Positions 43,674 to 52,190 of a DNA stretch of 64,000 nucleotides are shown in pieces. Within the stretch, counting starts at the first letter, position 1. Each line of letters opens with the position of its first letter. The notes beneath the pieces are model-generated. The model made no database searches. It saw nothing but the letters and a program-made list of their open reading frames with translations, and was not told the origin of the DNA. The position numbers and the translations under genes are program-made. This stretch comes from Variovorax sp. S12S4 (GTDB taxonomy: Bacteria > Pseudomonadota > Gammaproteobacteria > Burkholderiales > Burkholderiaceae_C), in NCBI RefSeq assembly GCF_023195515.1, contig NZ_JALPKR020000002.1, positions 4,875,001-4,939,000 of the forward strand, in the 5' to 3' direction.

Positions 43674-44367
43674 AGCAGCCGTCCCGCATGCCGTGGTGAC
43701 CGGCAGCAGCAGCGGCATCGGCCGCGCCATCGCCTCGCATCTGCTGGAACAAGGCTGGCGCGTGAGCGGGCTCGACCTTGCGGCGCCCACGCTGTCGCAT
43801 ACAGCCTTTCTTCACACGGCGGTGGATCTGTCGGATGCCGAAGCCATCACGCATGCCATGGCAGCCCTGCAAGATACCGACGCGCTGGTGCATGCGGCCG
43901 GCGTGCTGCGCGTCGGCCCGCTGGGCCAGCTCGACCATGCGGGCGGCGAGCTGATGTGGCGCCTGCATGTCGATGCGGCCACGCGCCTGGCCGATGCACT
44001 CGTGCCCGCGATGGCTGCGCGCGGCAGCGGCCGCGTGGTGCTCGTCGGCAGCCGTGTTGCGCAAGGCATGCCTGGCCGCGGGCAATACGCCGCCACCAAG
44101 GCGGCGCTGGTCGCGCTCGCGCGCAGCTGGGCGGCGGAGGTGGCCGCGAGCGGCGTCACCATCAACGTGGTGTCGCCCGGCGCCACGCAGACCGCCATGC
44201 TGCAAGACCCGGCGCGCGCGGGCAGCGCACCGCGCCTGACACCCATCGGGCGGCTGATCCAGCCCGAGGAAATAGCCGCGCTGGTTGCCTTTCTTCTCTC
44301 GGCGCCGGCAGCCGCCATCACCGGCCAGGACATCGCCATTTGTGGTGGTGCATCGCTGCAACGCTAA
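43663..44367 (+). CDS. Short-chain dehydrogenase/reductase
   Basis: A 234-residue classical SDR: VVTGSSSGIGRA at the N-terminus, a HAAG motif in place of NNAG, catalytic YAATK, and a C-terminal GQDIAICGGAS. The GTG start at 43663 lies inside the end of the preceding tctC (11-base overlap). A conserved aspartate after the second strand (GLDLAAP) favours NAD(H). It is probably the dehydrogenase of the DapA-like catabolic unit. Confidence 0.88.
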   Translation: MSNEAAVPHAVVTGSSSGIGRAIASHLLEQGWRVSGLDLAAPTLSHTAFLHTAVDLSDAEAITHAMAALQDTDALVHAAGVLRVGPLGQLDHAGGELMWRLHVDAATRLADALVPAMAARGSGRVVLVGSRVAQGMPGRGQYAATKAALVALARSWAAEVAASGVTINVVSPGATQTAMLQDPARAGSAPRLTPIGRLIQPEEIAALVAFLLSAPAAAITGQDIAICGGASLQR

Positions 44368-44505
44368 TACCAATGCACCCATGCCAAGGCGCATTGAGTC
44401 GAAAGTGGTGCGAGTTTTCCGACACCTCTTGTAGCGTGTTCCGCACGATTACTGGGGTGACACCCTGAGCACAAGCCGAAGTTGTTGGGCTAGTATTTCC
44501 ATACA

Positions 44506-44745
44506 GTGCCAGCAACACCCAGACCCATTGAGTACTTGCTCGAACTCGAGCACGCCAGCCTCCCGGTGCATATCCGGGACCGCGATGCGATCCAGGCCAT
44601 TGCCGTCCTGAAGGCCATTGGCTGTGTCGAGGCGGAGATCTCTCCGCCCCTCGATCTCTGCAGTTCGTTCGAAGACTACGAGTGCGCTGTGGTGAGGGAA
44701 ATCACGCCCGTGGGACGAACGGAGTTGGCCGCGGAATACGGCTGA
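44506..44745 (+). CDS. Small hypothetical protein, 79 residues
   Basis: An unrecognised acidic protein starting at GTG 44506, with an IEYLLELEHASLPVHIRDRDAIQAIAVLKAIGCVEAEISP core that suggests alternating helix and strand. There is no signal or membrane segment. No ribosome binding site is obvious, but codon use is like that of the neighbours and the frame has a plausible amphipathic pattern. An 11-base palindrome GGGTG-A-CACCC lies at 44455-44465 upstream. It converges with the thiolase-like gene (10 bases apart). Confidence 0.5.
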   Translation: MPATPRPIEYLLELEHASLPVHIRDRDAIQAIAVLKAIGCVEAEISPPLDLCSSFEDYECAVVREITPVGRTELAAEYG

Positions 44746-44755
44746 CGCAACTCCA

Positions 44756-45931
44756 TCACAACGTTTGCGCCAGCCCAAGCACGGCCGTGGCCTGGCTGGA
44801 CAGCGTGCCGCCGTTGCCATGTGCCAGCGCCGTGCGGGCACCGGCCACCTGCCGGTCGCCGCCTTCTCCACGAAGCTGCCGCACCGCCTCGATCAACGCG
44901 AAGATTCCGTACATGCCCGGGTGAACGCAGGACAACCCGCCGCCGTTGGTGTTGACCGGCAGCCTACCGCCGGGCGCAATGGCACCGCCGCGCACGAAGG
45001 CGCCGCCCTCGCCCTTGGCGCAGAAGCCCAGGTCTTCAAGGAAAAGCAGCACGTTGATGGTGAAGGCGTCATACAGCTCCACCACGTCGATGTCGCTCGG
45101 CGCCAGGCCGGCCATGGCAAACGCGGCGCGACCGCTGTCGCGCGCGGCCGTCGTCGTCAGGTCGTGCATCGATGAAATCTGCCGGTTCCAAACCGCCGTG
45201 GCGGTGCCCAGCACATGCACCGGCTCGCGCGGCAAGTCCCGCGCACGGTCGGCGCGCACCAGCACGAAGGCGCCTGCGCCGTCGGTCACGAGGCAACTGT
45301 CGCGCACGGTCAGCGGGTCGCAAACCATGCGCGCACCGAGCACGTCGTCTATGGAAAGCGGGTCGCGCATGAACGCCTCGGGGTTCAGCCGGGCCCAGGC
45401 GCGCGCGGCCACTGCCACTTCTGCAAGGTCGCACCGCGTGGTGCCGAACTCGTGCATGTGGCGCGATGCGGCCAGCGCATAGGCCGAGAGCGGCTGCATC
45501 GGTTCATAAGGCGTTTCGTAAGGCTGCGGGTCGAGGTAGCGGCGGCTTGCCACCACTTCCCTGCGCCCGAAGGTGGCCGTGCGCTGCGCGCTTCCGTAGC
45601 AGACGAGCACCGCGTTGCATTGGCCGCTGGCCAGCGCCTGCATGGCCGGCAGCAGGTGCGCGATGAAGCTCGAGCCGCCGAGCATCGTGCTGTCGATGTA
45701 GCTTGGGCGAAGGCCCAGGTACTCGACAACCGGCATGGCCCACATCGTTGCGCTTGCGCTGGCGGTGCAGAGTCCGTCGATGTCCTTCATGGCCAGCCCG
45801 GCGTCGGACACAGCGCGGCGCGCAGCTTCGGCCAGCAGTTCCATGTCGGTGTGGCCGGGCGACTCGCCGCAGCCATAGGTGGCCACGCCGGCGATGGCGG
45901 CGCTGCCGCGCAGTTGCTTCAGCGTGGTCAT
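44756..45931 (-). CDS. Thiolase-superfamily protein lacking the nucleophilic cysteine
   Basis: A 391-residue thiolase fold of the SCP-x/lipid-transfer group. Where active thiolases have a cysteine (NNCSSG in the second thiolase of this window), this one reads TMLGGSS, with Met83 at that site; the C-terminal CxGG motif is also absent (HGNGGTLSS). The histidine of the NGGGLSCVHPG segment is kept. It overlaps the DUF35 gene by four bases (ATGA). Thiolase-like proteins without the cysteine and paired with DUF35 proteins include the retro-aldolases of steroid side-chain degradation (Ltp2-type). I infer carbon-carbon bond cleavage of a hydroxyacyl-CoA rather than classical thiolysis; a scaffolding role is also possible. 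Confidence 0.85.
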   Translation of the reverse strand: MTTLKQLRGSAAIAGVATYGCGESPGHTDMELLAEAARRAVSDAGLAMKDIDGLCTASASATMWAMPVVEYLGLRPSYIDSTMLGGSSFIAHLLPAMQALASGQCNAVLVCYGSAQRTATFGRREVVASRRYLDPQPYETPYEPMQPLSAYALAASRHMHEFGTTRCDLAEVAVAARAWARLNPEAFMRDPLSIDDVLGARMVCDPLTVRDSCLVTDGAGAFVLVRADRARDLPREPVHVLGTATAVWNRQISSMHDLTTTAARDSGRAAFAMAGLAPSDIDVVELYDAFTINVLLFLEDLGFCAKGEGGAFVRGGAIAPGGRLPVNTNGGGLSCVHPGMYGIFALIEAVRQLRGEGGDRQVAGARTALAHGNGGTLSSQATAVLGLAQTL

Positions 45932-46341
45932 GCGGCGTCTCCCGTGATGGCATCGAAAACCACAATGCCGCTGCCGCCGGGCGGCACCACCACGCGCGCC
46001 CGCACACGCAGGCCAATGCGCACGTCGGCCGGCGGCATGCCTTCGACGCGGCTCATCAGGCGCACGCCTTCGTCCAGCTCGACGATGCTCACGTTGTAGT
46101 CGCCACCTGCTTCAGGCTTGCGGCGCACCGTGGTCACGGCGTACACGGCGCCGGTGCCGGCAGGTGCCACCAGCGCGGGCTCTTCAGCGCCGCAGTGGGG
46201 GCACAGCACCCGCGGAAAGTACACCGCGCGCTGGCAGGCCCCGCAGCGCTGGATGAGAAAGCGGCCCGCGTCCAGCTCGGCCTGGTGGCGCGCCAGCACG
46301 CCGGTGCCGATCGGTTTTGATGTCGTCGATGAATGCGTCAT
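45928..46341 (-). CDS. DUF35 OB-fold/zinc-ribbon protein, partner of the thiolase-like protein
   Basis: A protein of about 137 residues with an N-terminal helix, a zinc ribbon (CGACQ and CPHCG, two CxxC pairs separated by a short loop), and a C-terminal OB-fold (GAVYAVTTVRR, GLRVRARVVV). DUF35 proteins form complexes with thiolase-fold enzymes and help bind the CoA moiety. Its four-base overlap with the thiolase-like gene implies coupled synthesis of a complex. It is divergent from the CoA-transferase gene. An upstream in-frame start would add about 17 arginine-rich residues and is less likely. Confidence 0.88.
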   Translation of the reverse strand: MTHSSTTSKPIGTGVLARHQAELDAGRFLIQRCGACQRAVYFPRVLCPHCGAEEPALVAPAGTGAVYAVTTVRRKPEAGGDYNVSIVELDEGVRLMSRVEGMPPADVRIGLRVRARVVVPPGGSGIVVFDAITGDAA

Positions 46342-46564
46342 TGAAATGGCCGGAGTTCGGCATGGGTTGCGTCGAGCATGCCGGCTACGCCCCATCCGCG
46401 CCATTCGCGATTCCCGAAGGGCCCCTCGGCGTGGCCGAACCGATCGGCCGTGTGTGCAAATGATTCTTTCTGCCAACGGCTTTCAGGCTTTGTGCCATGG
46501 GCACGCGAGGCCCCTGTTTTTAGACTGCACCGCGCCCGTTCCAAATTCACCCAGGACAAAATCG

Positions 46565-47734
46565 ATGGAGACAACCGGCGCATCGCGCCCGCCGCTGGCC
46601 GGCATTCGCGTACTCGACCTGACCCGCCTGCTGCCCGGGCCGGTCTGCACATTGCACCTGGCCGACCTTGGCGCCGAGGTGCTCAAGATCGAAGACACCG
46701 GCCTTGGCGACTACGCCGCACCGGCCCTGCGCGCCATGGTCCAGCGCAACAAGAAAGGCATGCGGCTCGACCTGAAGCAGGCCGACGGCGTGGCGCTGCT
46801 CCACCGCCTGGCCGAGAGCGCCGACGTGCTGGTCGAAGGTTTCAGGCCCGGCGTGATGGACAGGCTGGGCGTGGGCTATGCCGCGCTTTCGGCGGTGAAC
46901 CCGCGCCTGGTTTACTGCAGCATTACCGGCTTCGGCCAGACCGGGCCTTACCGCGACGAGCCGGGGCACGACCTGAACTACTGCGCACTCAGCGGCGTCA
47001 GCGACCAGATCGGCCGCGACGACGCCGGCCCCGCCCTCTCCAACCTGCCCATCGCCGACTTGCTCGGCGGCTCGATGAATGCGGTGATGGGCATCCTTGC
47101 GGCCCTGTTCGACGCGGCGCGCACCGGCACCGGCCGCCATGTGGACATTTCCATGGCCGACGGCGTGCTGGCGCATGCGCTGGTGCCGCTGGTCACGCTG
47201 GCCACGCAGGGCGCCACGCGCCGCGCGGGCCTCGACAAGCTCAGCGGGGCGCTACCCTGCTATGCCATGTACCGCACGCAGGACGGGCGCCACCTGTCTG
47301 TCGGTGCGCTAGAGCACAAGTTCTGGGAGCGCTTCTGCGACGTGCTCGGCCGGCCCGACCTGAAGCCGATGCACATGCCGCCCGACCGCGCCACCGCCGA
47401 GCGGGTGCGCGCCGACGTGGCCGCCCTGATCGAAGCGCGGCCGCTTGCGTATTGGGCCGATGTGTTCCATGGCCGGCAGTGCTGCGTCACACCCGTGCTG
47501 CGGCTCGAAGAAGCGTTGGCGCATGAGAATTTCATCGCGCGCGGCATGGTGCATCCACCGGTCGCCGAAGGCAGTGCGCCGCAACTGGCATGCCCCGTGA
47601 AGATGACTGGCTTCGAGTTTTCGATCGAGCGGCCGGCGCCGTCGCCGGGCCAGGACACCGACGAGGTGCTCACGGCGCTGGGGCACGACGAAACCGCGCG
47701 CGCCGACCTGCGCCGGCGCGGCGTGGTGGGCTGA
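46565..47734 (+). CDS. CaiB/BaiF family CoA-transferase or acyl-CoA racemase
   Basis: A 389-residue class III CoA-transferase-fold protein: LAGIRVLDLTRLLPGPVCTLHLADLGAEVLKIED at the N-terminus, NKKGMRLDLK for CoA binding, and the catalytic aspartate (Asp165) in NLPIADLLGG. The motif pattern is closest to the alpha-methylacyl-CoA racemase branch, so it could be a racemase of 2-methylacyl-CoA or a CoA-transferase. It lies at the beginning of the acyl-CoA locus, followed by an AraC regulator. The start ATG at 46565 is reasonable but lacks a strong ribosome binding site. Confidence 0.88.
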   Translation: METTGASRPPLAGIRVLDLTRLLPGPVCTLHLADLGAEVLKIEDTGLGDYAAPALRAMVQRNKKGMRLDLKQADGVALLHRLAESADVLVEGFRPGVMDRLGVGYAALSAVNPRLVYCSITGFGQTGPYRDEPGHDLNYCALSGVSDQIGRDDAGPALSNLPIADLLGGSMNAVMGILAALFDAARTGTGRHVDISMADGVLAHALVPLVTLATQGATRRAGLDKLSGALPCYAMYRTQDGRHLSVGALEHKFWERFCDVLGRPDLKPMHMPPDRATAERVRADVAALIEARPLAYWADVFHGRQCCVTPVLRLEEALAHENFIARGMVHPPVAEGSAPQLACPVKMTGFEFSIERPAPSPGQDTDEVLTALGHDETARADLRRRGVVG

Positions 47735-47817
47735 GAGCGCGCCACCGCCCGGTGCAGCTGCTCCTAGAATCCGGCCATGCGTGCGCCGCACGGGGCGCTG
47801 CCGCACCTCGAACGCCC

Positions 47818-48855
47818 ATGGCCATCAGGCACACACCGACACACAGCACGCGCCACACCATCGGCATCCAGCACGTCGACCAGATCCTGATCGGCGCGCG
47901 GGCGCGGGGCGCCGATGTGGATGCACTGCTGCAGCGTGCCGGCATCTCTGCAGCGCTGCTCGATGCACCGCTTTCGCGTGTCACGCAAGACCAGTTCGCG
48001 GCGCTCATCTTCGCGCTACGACATCGCCTGCGCGACGAGCTGTGGGGCCTGTGCAGCCAGCCGGTGCCGACGGGGAGCTTTGCGCAGGCCACGCGCCTCC
48101 TCATTCGCTGCCGCACGCTCGGGGAGGCCTTGACGCTCGGCCTGCGCCACTACCGTTTGCTGCTCAGCGACTTCGTGCCGCGCCTGCATGTGCAGCAAGG
48201 CGAGGCCACCTTCGCGCTGGTGCCGCGCGTGCCGCTCACGGCATCGGTGGCTTATGCGCAGCGGGCGTTTTCTTTTCTTGCCTATGGCCTGGTCTCCTGG
48301 CTGGTTGCGCGGCGCGTGCCGCTGCTGCAGGTGGATTACCCGCACCAGGACGAACGTGCCAGCGATGCGCCCGCGCTGTTCCAGGCGCCGGTGCGTTTTG
48401 GTGCGGGCTGCACCGGTTGGCGCTTCGAGGCGCGCTGGCTCGAACTGCCGGTGGTGCAGAACGAGCAAAGCCTGGAGGAGTTTCTTCGCCAGGCACCGGC
48501 CAGCCTGCTGGTGAAGTACCGCGACCAGACCAGCATGACCGAGCGCATCCGCCGCATCTTGCGGCGGCAGTTGGCCGATGAACTGCCTTCGCTCGAAGCG
48601 GTCGGCAAGCAGCTGGCCGTTACGCCGCAAACACTGCGCCGCCGCCTGGCCGAAGAAGGCCAGGGCTACCGCGCCATCAAGGACGACCTGCGGCGCGATG
48701 CCGCCATCGAGTACCTGGCGCGGCCCGAGCTGAATCTGGTCGAGATCGCGCAGCGGCTCGGCTTCTCGGAAGCCAGCACTTTTCACCGCGCCTTCAAGCA
48801 CTGGACCGGCGTGGCCCCGGGCGAATACCGCACCACGCGGCTGCGCGAGCACTGA
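47818..48855 (+). CDS. AraC-family regulator (OruR-like)
   Basis: A 345-residue regulator with an N-terminal Arabinose_bd-like domain (residues 20-200; pattern as in OruR and related regulators of acid catabolism) and a C-terminal AraC helix-turn-helix pair (EAVGKQLAVTPQTLRRRLAEEGQGYRAIK and IAQRLGFSEASTFHRAFKHWTGVAPGEYR). It is encoded between the CoA-transferase and the main acyl-CoA gene block on the same strand, and is the only regulator inside the locus. Confidence 0.9.
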   Translation: MAIRHTPTHSTRHTIGIQHVDQILIGARARGADVDALLQRAGISAALLDAPLSRVTQDQFAALIFALRHRLRDELWGLCSQPVPTGSFAQATRLLIRCRTLGEALTLGLRHYRLLLSDFVPRLHVQQGEATFALVPRVPLTASVAYAQRAFSFLAYGLVSWLVARRVPLLQVDYPHQDERASDAPALFQAPVRFGAGCTGWRFEARWLELPVVQNEQSLEEFLRQAPASLLVKYRDQTSMTERIRRILRRQLADELPSLEAVGKQLAVTPQTLRRRLAEEGQGYRAIKDDLRRDAAIEYLARPELNLVEIAQRLGFSEASTFHRAFKHWTGVAPGEYRTTRLREH

Positions 48856-48861
48856 ACCCGC

Positions 48862-48997
48862 CGGATCGGCACGCTGATCGAACGTGCCAATCCGAATCAT
48901 CGGTTCGGCCATGGGCCGCACTGCATCGTCTCCCTAAACTTTCCTCATCGGTCCTGCGAAGTTCGCAGGTTCGACATGACACCGGCCACCGCCGGTG
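48862..48997. promoter_or_regulatory. Three inverted repeats between araC-type gene and tctC
   Basis: First, 12-base arms at 48862-48873 and 48883-48894 with one mismatch and a 9-base loop, beginning 7 bases after the AraC stop, possibly a terminator though without T-run. Second, a perfect 17-base palindrome CCTGCGAA-G-TTCGCAGG (48953-48969). Third, CACCGGC-N4-GCCGGTG (48980-48997). The last two lie 48-92 bases before the tctC start and could be operator sites or leader hairpins. Confidence 0.55.
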
Positions 48998-49044
48998 ATC
49001 GCCACAGGCAGCGGTACAGCTGCCGAAAAAGACAGGAGACAGAG

Positions 49045-50028
49045 ATGACGTATCGCGCTCTTTCCCGCCGCCAGGCCCTCGGCGCACTTGCCGCATCGGC
49101 CATGTGCCTTGCAGCGCCGGCTACCCTAGCCCAGCCGCCTGCCTATCCGCACAAACCCGTGACGCTGATCCTGCCCTTTCCCGCGGGTGGTGCAACCGAT
49201 GCGCAGATGCGCGCCATTGCATTGGCGCTGGGCAAGGAAATCGGCCAGACGGTTGTCGTGGTCAACCAGCCGGGCCTGGCCGGCACGCTGGCGCCCGCGG
49301 CCATGGCGCGCAGCGCCGCACCCGACGGCTACACCATCTCCGTCGTTCCGGCCACGCTGTTTCGCCTGCTGCATCTACAAAAGGTGAACTACGACCCGGT
49401 GACCGACTTCACCTACATCATCAACCTCACGGGCTACACCAACGGCCTTGTGGTTCGCGACGACGCGCCGTGGAAAACGCTGCAAGACCTGCTCGACGAT
49501 GCCAAGCGCCGTCCGGGGCAGATCAGCTATAGCTCCACCGGCGTGGGCAGCGGCGGCCACATTGCAATGGAACGCCTGTCGCGCGCCGTAGGCGTGAAGC
49601 TCAACTTCATTCCGTTCAAGGGCATGGCCGAGGAAACCAGCGCGCTGCTCGGCGGGCACATCGACGTCATTTCCGACCCCGGCTGGGGCGCGCTGGTCGA
49701 AAGCGGCAAGGCCCGCGTGCTCGCCACCCTGGGCGACAAGCGCCTGAAGCGCTGGCCGCAAGTGCCCACGCTGAAAGAAATGGGCCACGACATCACAGTC
49801 AATTCGCCGGTCGGCATCGTCGGCCCCAAGGGCATGGACTCGGCCCTGGTGAAGACGCTGCACGACGCATTCCAGCGCGCGATGAAAGACCCCACCTACC
49901 AGCGCGCGCTGGAGCTCTACGACCAGCCCGACATCTACATGTCGAGCGCGGCATACCAGCAATACGCCGCCGAGCAGACGGCGCGCGAGAAAACCTTCAT
50001 CGAACAGCTCGGCATCAAGCTGCAGTAG
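49045..50028 (+). CDS. TctC/BUG-type periplasmic binding protein (fourth of five)
   Basis: A 327-residue Bug-family protein. The signal is of twin-arginine type (LSRRQALGALAASAM, ending near TLAQ), unlike the Sec signals of the first three. The mature part has YPHKPVTLILPFPAGGATDAQMR, NQPGLAGTLAPAAMARSAAPDGYT, and NFIPFKGMAEETSALLGGHIDV. AGGAG precedes the ATG. It is the first gene of the main acyl-CoA block (49-61 kb) and probably captures the acid whose degradation that block encodes. It is more similar to the fifth TctC than to the others (shared FIPFKG and GHIDV/RHLDV segments). Confidence 0.94.
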   Translation: MTYRALSRRQALGALAASAMCLAAPATLAQPPAYPHKPVTLILPFPAGGATDAQMRAIALALGKEIGQTVVVVNQPGLAGTLAPAAMARSAAPDGYTISVVPATLFRLLHLQKVNYDPVTDFTYIINLTGYTNGLVVRDDAPWKTLQDLLDDAKRRPGQISYSSTGVGSGGHIAMERLSRAVGVKLNFIPFKGMAEETSALLGGHIDVISDPGWGALVESGKARVLATLGDKRLKRWPQVPTLKEMGHDITVNSPVGIVGPKGMDSALVKTLHDAFQRAMKDPTYQRALELYDQPDIYMSSAAYQQYAAEQTAREKTFIEQLGIKLQ

Positions 50029-50068
50029 CCGAGCGCTTTTTCTTCCATCCCGTGATCCAGGAAAGACC

Positions 50069-51253
50069 ATGAAACGCAAAGTCATCGTTGCCGGCGTCGG
50101 CATGATTCCGTTCAGCAAGCCGGGCAAGAGCGAGCCCTATCTCGTGATGGGCGAGCGCGCCGCGCGCCTTGCGCTCGACGATGCACGCGTGCCGTATGCC
50201 GAAGTGCAGCAGGCCTACGTGAGCTATGTGTATGGCGACTCGACCGCCGGCCAGGCCGCCATCTACCGCGTCGGCCTCACAGGCGTGCCCGTGTTCAACC
50301 TCAACAACAACTGCTCCAGCGGATCGAGCGCGCTCTTCCTGGCGCGGCAGGCCGTCGAAAGCGGCATGCTCGAATGCGCGCTGGCGCTGGGCTTCGAGCA
50401 GATGGTGCCGGGCGCACTGAAAGGCGCGTACGACGATCGGCCCTCGCCGATGGCGCGCTTTGCCGAAGAGATGACCGCGCTGCAGGGCTTCGACCCCGCC
50501 GCACCGCGCGCCGCACAATTCTTCGGTGGCGCCGGGCGCGACTACATGAAGGAACACGGCATCCGCGCCGACACCTTCGGCCGCATCTCCGTCAAGGCGC
50601 GCCAGCATGCGGCGCGCAACCCCATGGCGGTGTTTCGCGACACGGTCACGCTCGACGAGGTGATGGCCGCGCCGACCGTGTTCGAGCCCATGACGCGGCT
50701 GCAGTGCTGCCCGCCCACCTGCGGTGCCGCCGCGGCGGTGGTGTGCTCCGAAGACTTTGCGCGTCGGCACGGCATCGACACCACGGTTTCGATTGCCGCG
50801 CAAGCCATGACGACCGACACGCCCAGCACCTTCGACTCGCACGACATGCGCAAGGTGGTCGGCTACGACATGACGGTGGCGGCCGCCCGCCAGGTGTACG
50901 AGGCAGCCGGCATCGGCCCTGAAGACATCGACGTGGTGGAGCTGCACGACTGCTTTACCGCCAACGAGCTCATCACCTACGAAGGGCTCGGCCTCACGCC
51001 CGAAGGCACGGCGGAGAAGTTCATTCTGGAAGGCGACAACACCTATGGCGGCCGCGTGGTCACCAACCCTTCCGGCGGGTTGCTCTCGAAGGGGCACCCC
51101 CTGGGCGCGACCGGACTGGCCCAGTGCGCCGAGCTCACCTGGCAGCTGCGCGGCCAGGCCGACCAGCGGCAGGTGGAAGGCGCACGCCTTGCGCTGCAGC
51201 ACAACCTCGGTCTGGGCGGCGCCTGCGTGGTCACGCTGTACCAGCGCGCTTGA
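50069..51253 (+). CDS. SCP-x-type thiolase (lipid-transfer protein family)
   Basis: A 394-residue thiolase with the catalytic machinery of the SCP-2/SCP-x group: nucleophilic Cys82 in NNNCSSGSSAL, the SKGHPLGATG histidine motif, and a C-terminal HNLGLGGACVV in place of the usual CxGG, as in SCP-x thiolases. It is expected to cleave 3-oxoacyl-CoA, often with a branched or bulky acyl group, to acetyl- or propionyl-CoA. It is followed by MaoC half-proteins and an SDR, which would form its substrate. Confidence 0.92.
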   Translation: MKRKVIVAGVGMIPFSKPGKSEPYLVMGERAARLALDDARVPYAEVQQAYVSYVYGDSTAGQAAIYRVGLTGVPVFNLNNNCSSGSSALFLARQAVESGMLECALALGFEQMVPGALKGAYDDRPSPMARFAEEMTALQGFDPAAPRAAQFFGGAGRDYMKEHGIRADTFGRISVKARQHAARNPMAVFRDTVTLDEVMAAPTVFEPMTRLQCCPPTCGAAAAVVCSEDFARRHGIDTTVSIAAQAMTTDTPSTFDSHDMRKVVGYDMTVAAARQVYEAAGIGPEDIDVVELHDCFTANELITYEGLGLTPEGTAEKFILEGDNTYGGRVVTNPSGGLLSKGHPLGATGLAQCAELTWQLRGQADQRQVEGARLALQHNLGLGGACVVTLYQRA

Positions 51254-51265
51254 GGGGGCAGCCGC

Positions 51266-51709
51266 ATGATCGACCGTCGCTTCATCGGCCACACCCTCCC
51301 CGCCTTCGATGTGCGCGTGGAGGCCGGCCGGCTGCGCTTCTTCGCCAAGGCCACGGGCCAGACCGATCCGCTGTATGTCGATGAAGAAGCCGCGCGCGCC
51401 GCCGGCCTGCCCGGCTTGCTCGTACCGCCCACATTCCTGTTCTGCCTTGAGATGGACGCGCCCGATCCGGCCGCCATCCGCAATCTGCTGGGCATGGACT
51501 ACCGGAAGCTCCTGCACGGCGAGCAGCAGTTCACGTATCACGCACCGGCGCATGCCGGCGACACGCTGCGCTTCGAGCAGCGCATCGAAGACATCTACGA
51601 CAAGAAAGGCGGCGCGCTGGAGTTTGTGGTGCGCCGCACGCAGGTGCACAACCAGCGCGATGCATGCGTGGCTGAACTGCGCACTGTGACCGTGCTGCGC
51701 AACGCCTGA
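51266..51709 (+). CDS. MaoC-like hotdog protein, non-catalytic half (N-terminal type)
   Basis: A 147-residue single-hotdog protein of the MaoC_dehydrat_N type (FFAKATGQTDPLYVDEEAARAAGLPGLLVPPTFLF). At the hydratase-2 site it reads TGQTDPLYVD, so the catalytic histidine is replaced by tyrosine. The next gene encodes a MaoC protein with an intact site, so the two probably form a heterodimeric enoyl-CoA hydratase, as in ChsH1/ChsH2- or HadAB-type pairs. It starts 12 bases after the thiolase stop. Confidence 0.88.
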   Translation: MIDRRFIGHTLPAFDVRVEAGRLRFFAKATGQTDPLYVDEEAARAAGLPGLLVPPTFLFCLEMDAPDPAAIRNLLGMDYRKLLHGEQQFTYHAPAHAGDTLRFEQRIEDIYDKKGGALEFVVRRTQVHNQRDACVAELRTVTVLRNA

Positions 51710-51729
51710 ACGGGTTTGAACCGCATCCC

Positions 51730-52164
51730 ATGACTTCAACAACCTCGCACACTCCCCGGTTCGACAGCCTGCAAGTCGGCGACACGCTGCCTACGCTGCA
51801 ACTCGAACCCGTCTCGCGCCTCATGCTCGCGCTGTACTGCGGCGCATCGGGCGACCACAACCCGATTCATGTCGACATCGACTTTGCGCGCAGCGCCGGG
51901 CAGGCCGACGTGTTCGCCCACGGCATGCTGTCGATGGCCTGGCTTGGCCGGCTACTGACCAACTGGGTGCCGCCCTCGGCACTGCGCAGCTACGGCGTGC
52001 GCTTTGCGGCCATCACGCATGTGGGCGACCGCGTGCGCTGCGAAGGCCGCGTGACGGAGAAGTTCGAAGCGAGCGGCGAGCGCCGCGTGCGGCTCGAGCT
52101 CTCTACCGTCGACCAGGACGGCCAGGTCAAGCTCACGGGCGACGCCGTGGTGGCCCTGCCTTGA
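51730..52164 (+). CDS. MaoC-like enoyl-CoA hydratase, catalytic half
   Basis: A 144-residue hotdog protein with the complete hydratase-2 motif YCGASGDHNPIHVD, including the catalytic Asp and His. Preceding residues give the usual N-terminal strand. With the neighbouring MaoC-N protein it should hydrate a 2-enoyl-CoA to the (R)-3-hydroxyacyl-CoA. It is separated from that gene by 20 bases and from the following SDR gene by 26. Confidence 0.9.
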   Translation: MTSTTSHTPRFDSLQVGDTLPTLQLEPVSRLMLALYCGASGDHNPIHVDIDFARSAGQADVFAHGMLSMAWLGRLLTNWVPPSALRSYGVRFAAITHVGDRVRCEGRVTEKFEASGERRVRLELSTVDQDGQVKLTGDAVVALP

Positions 52165-52190
52165 TCTCTTCATCTTCTCGAACCCAATCC

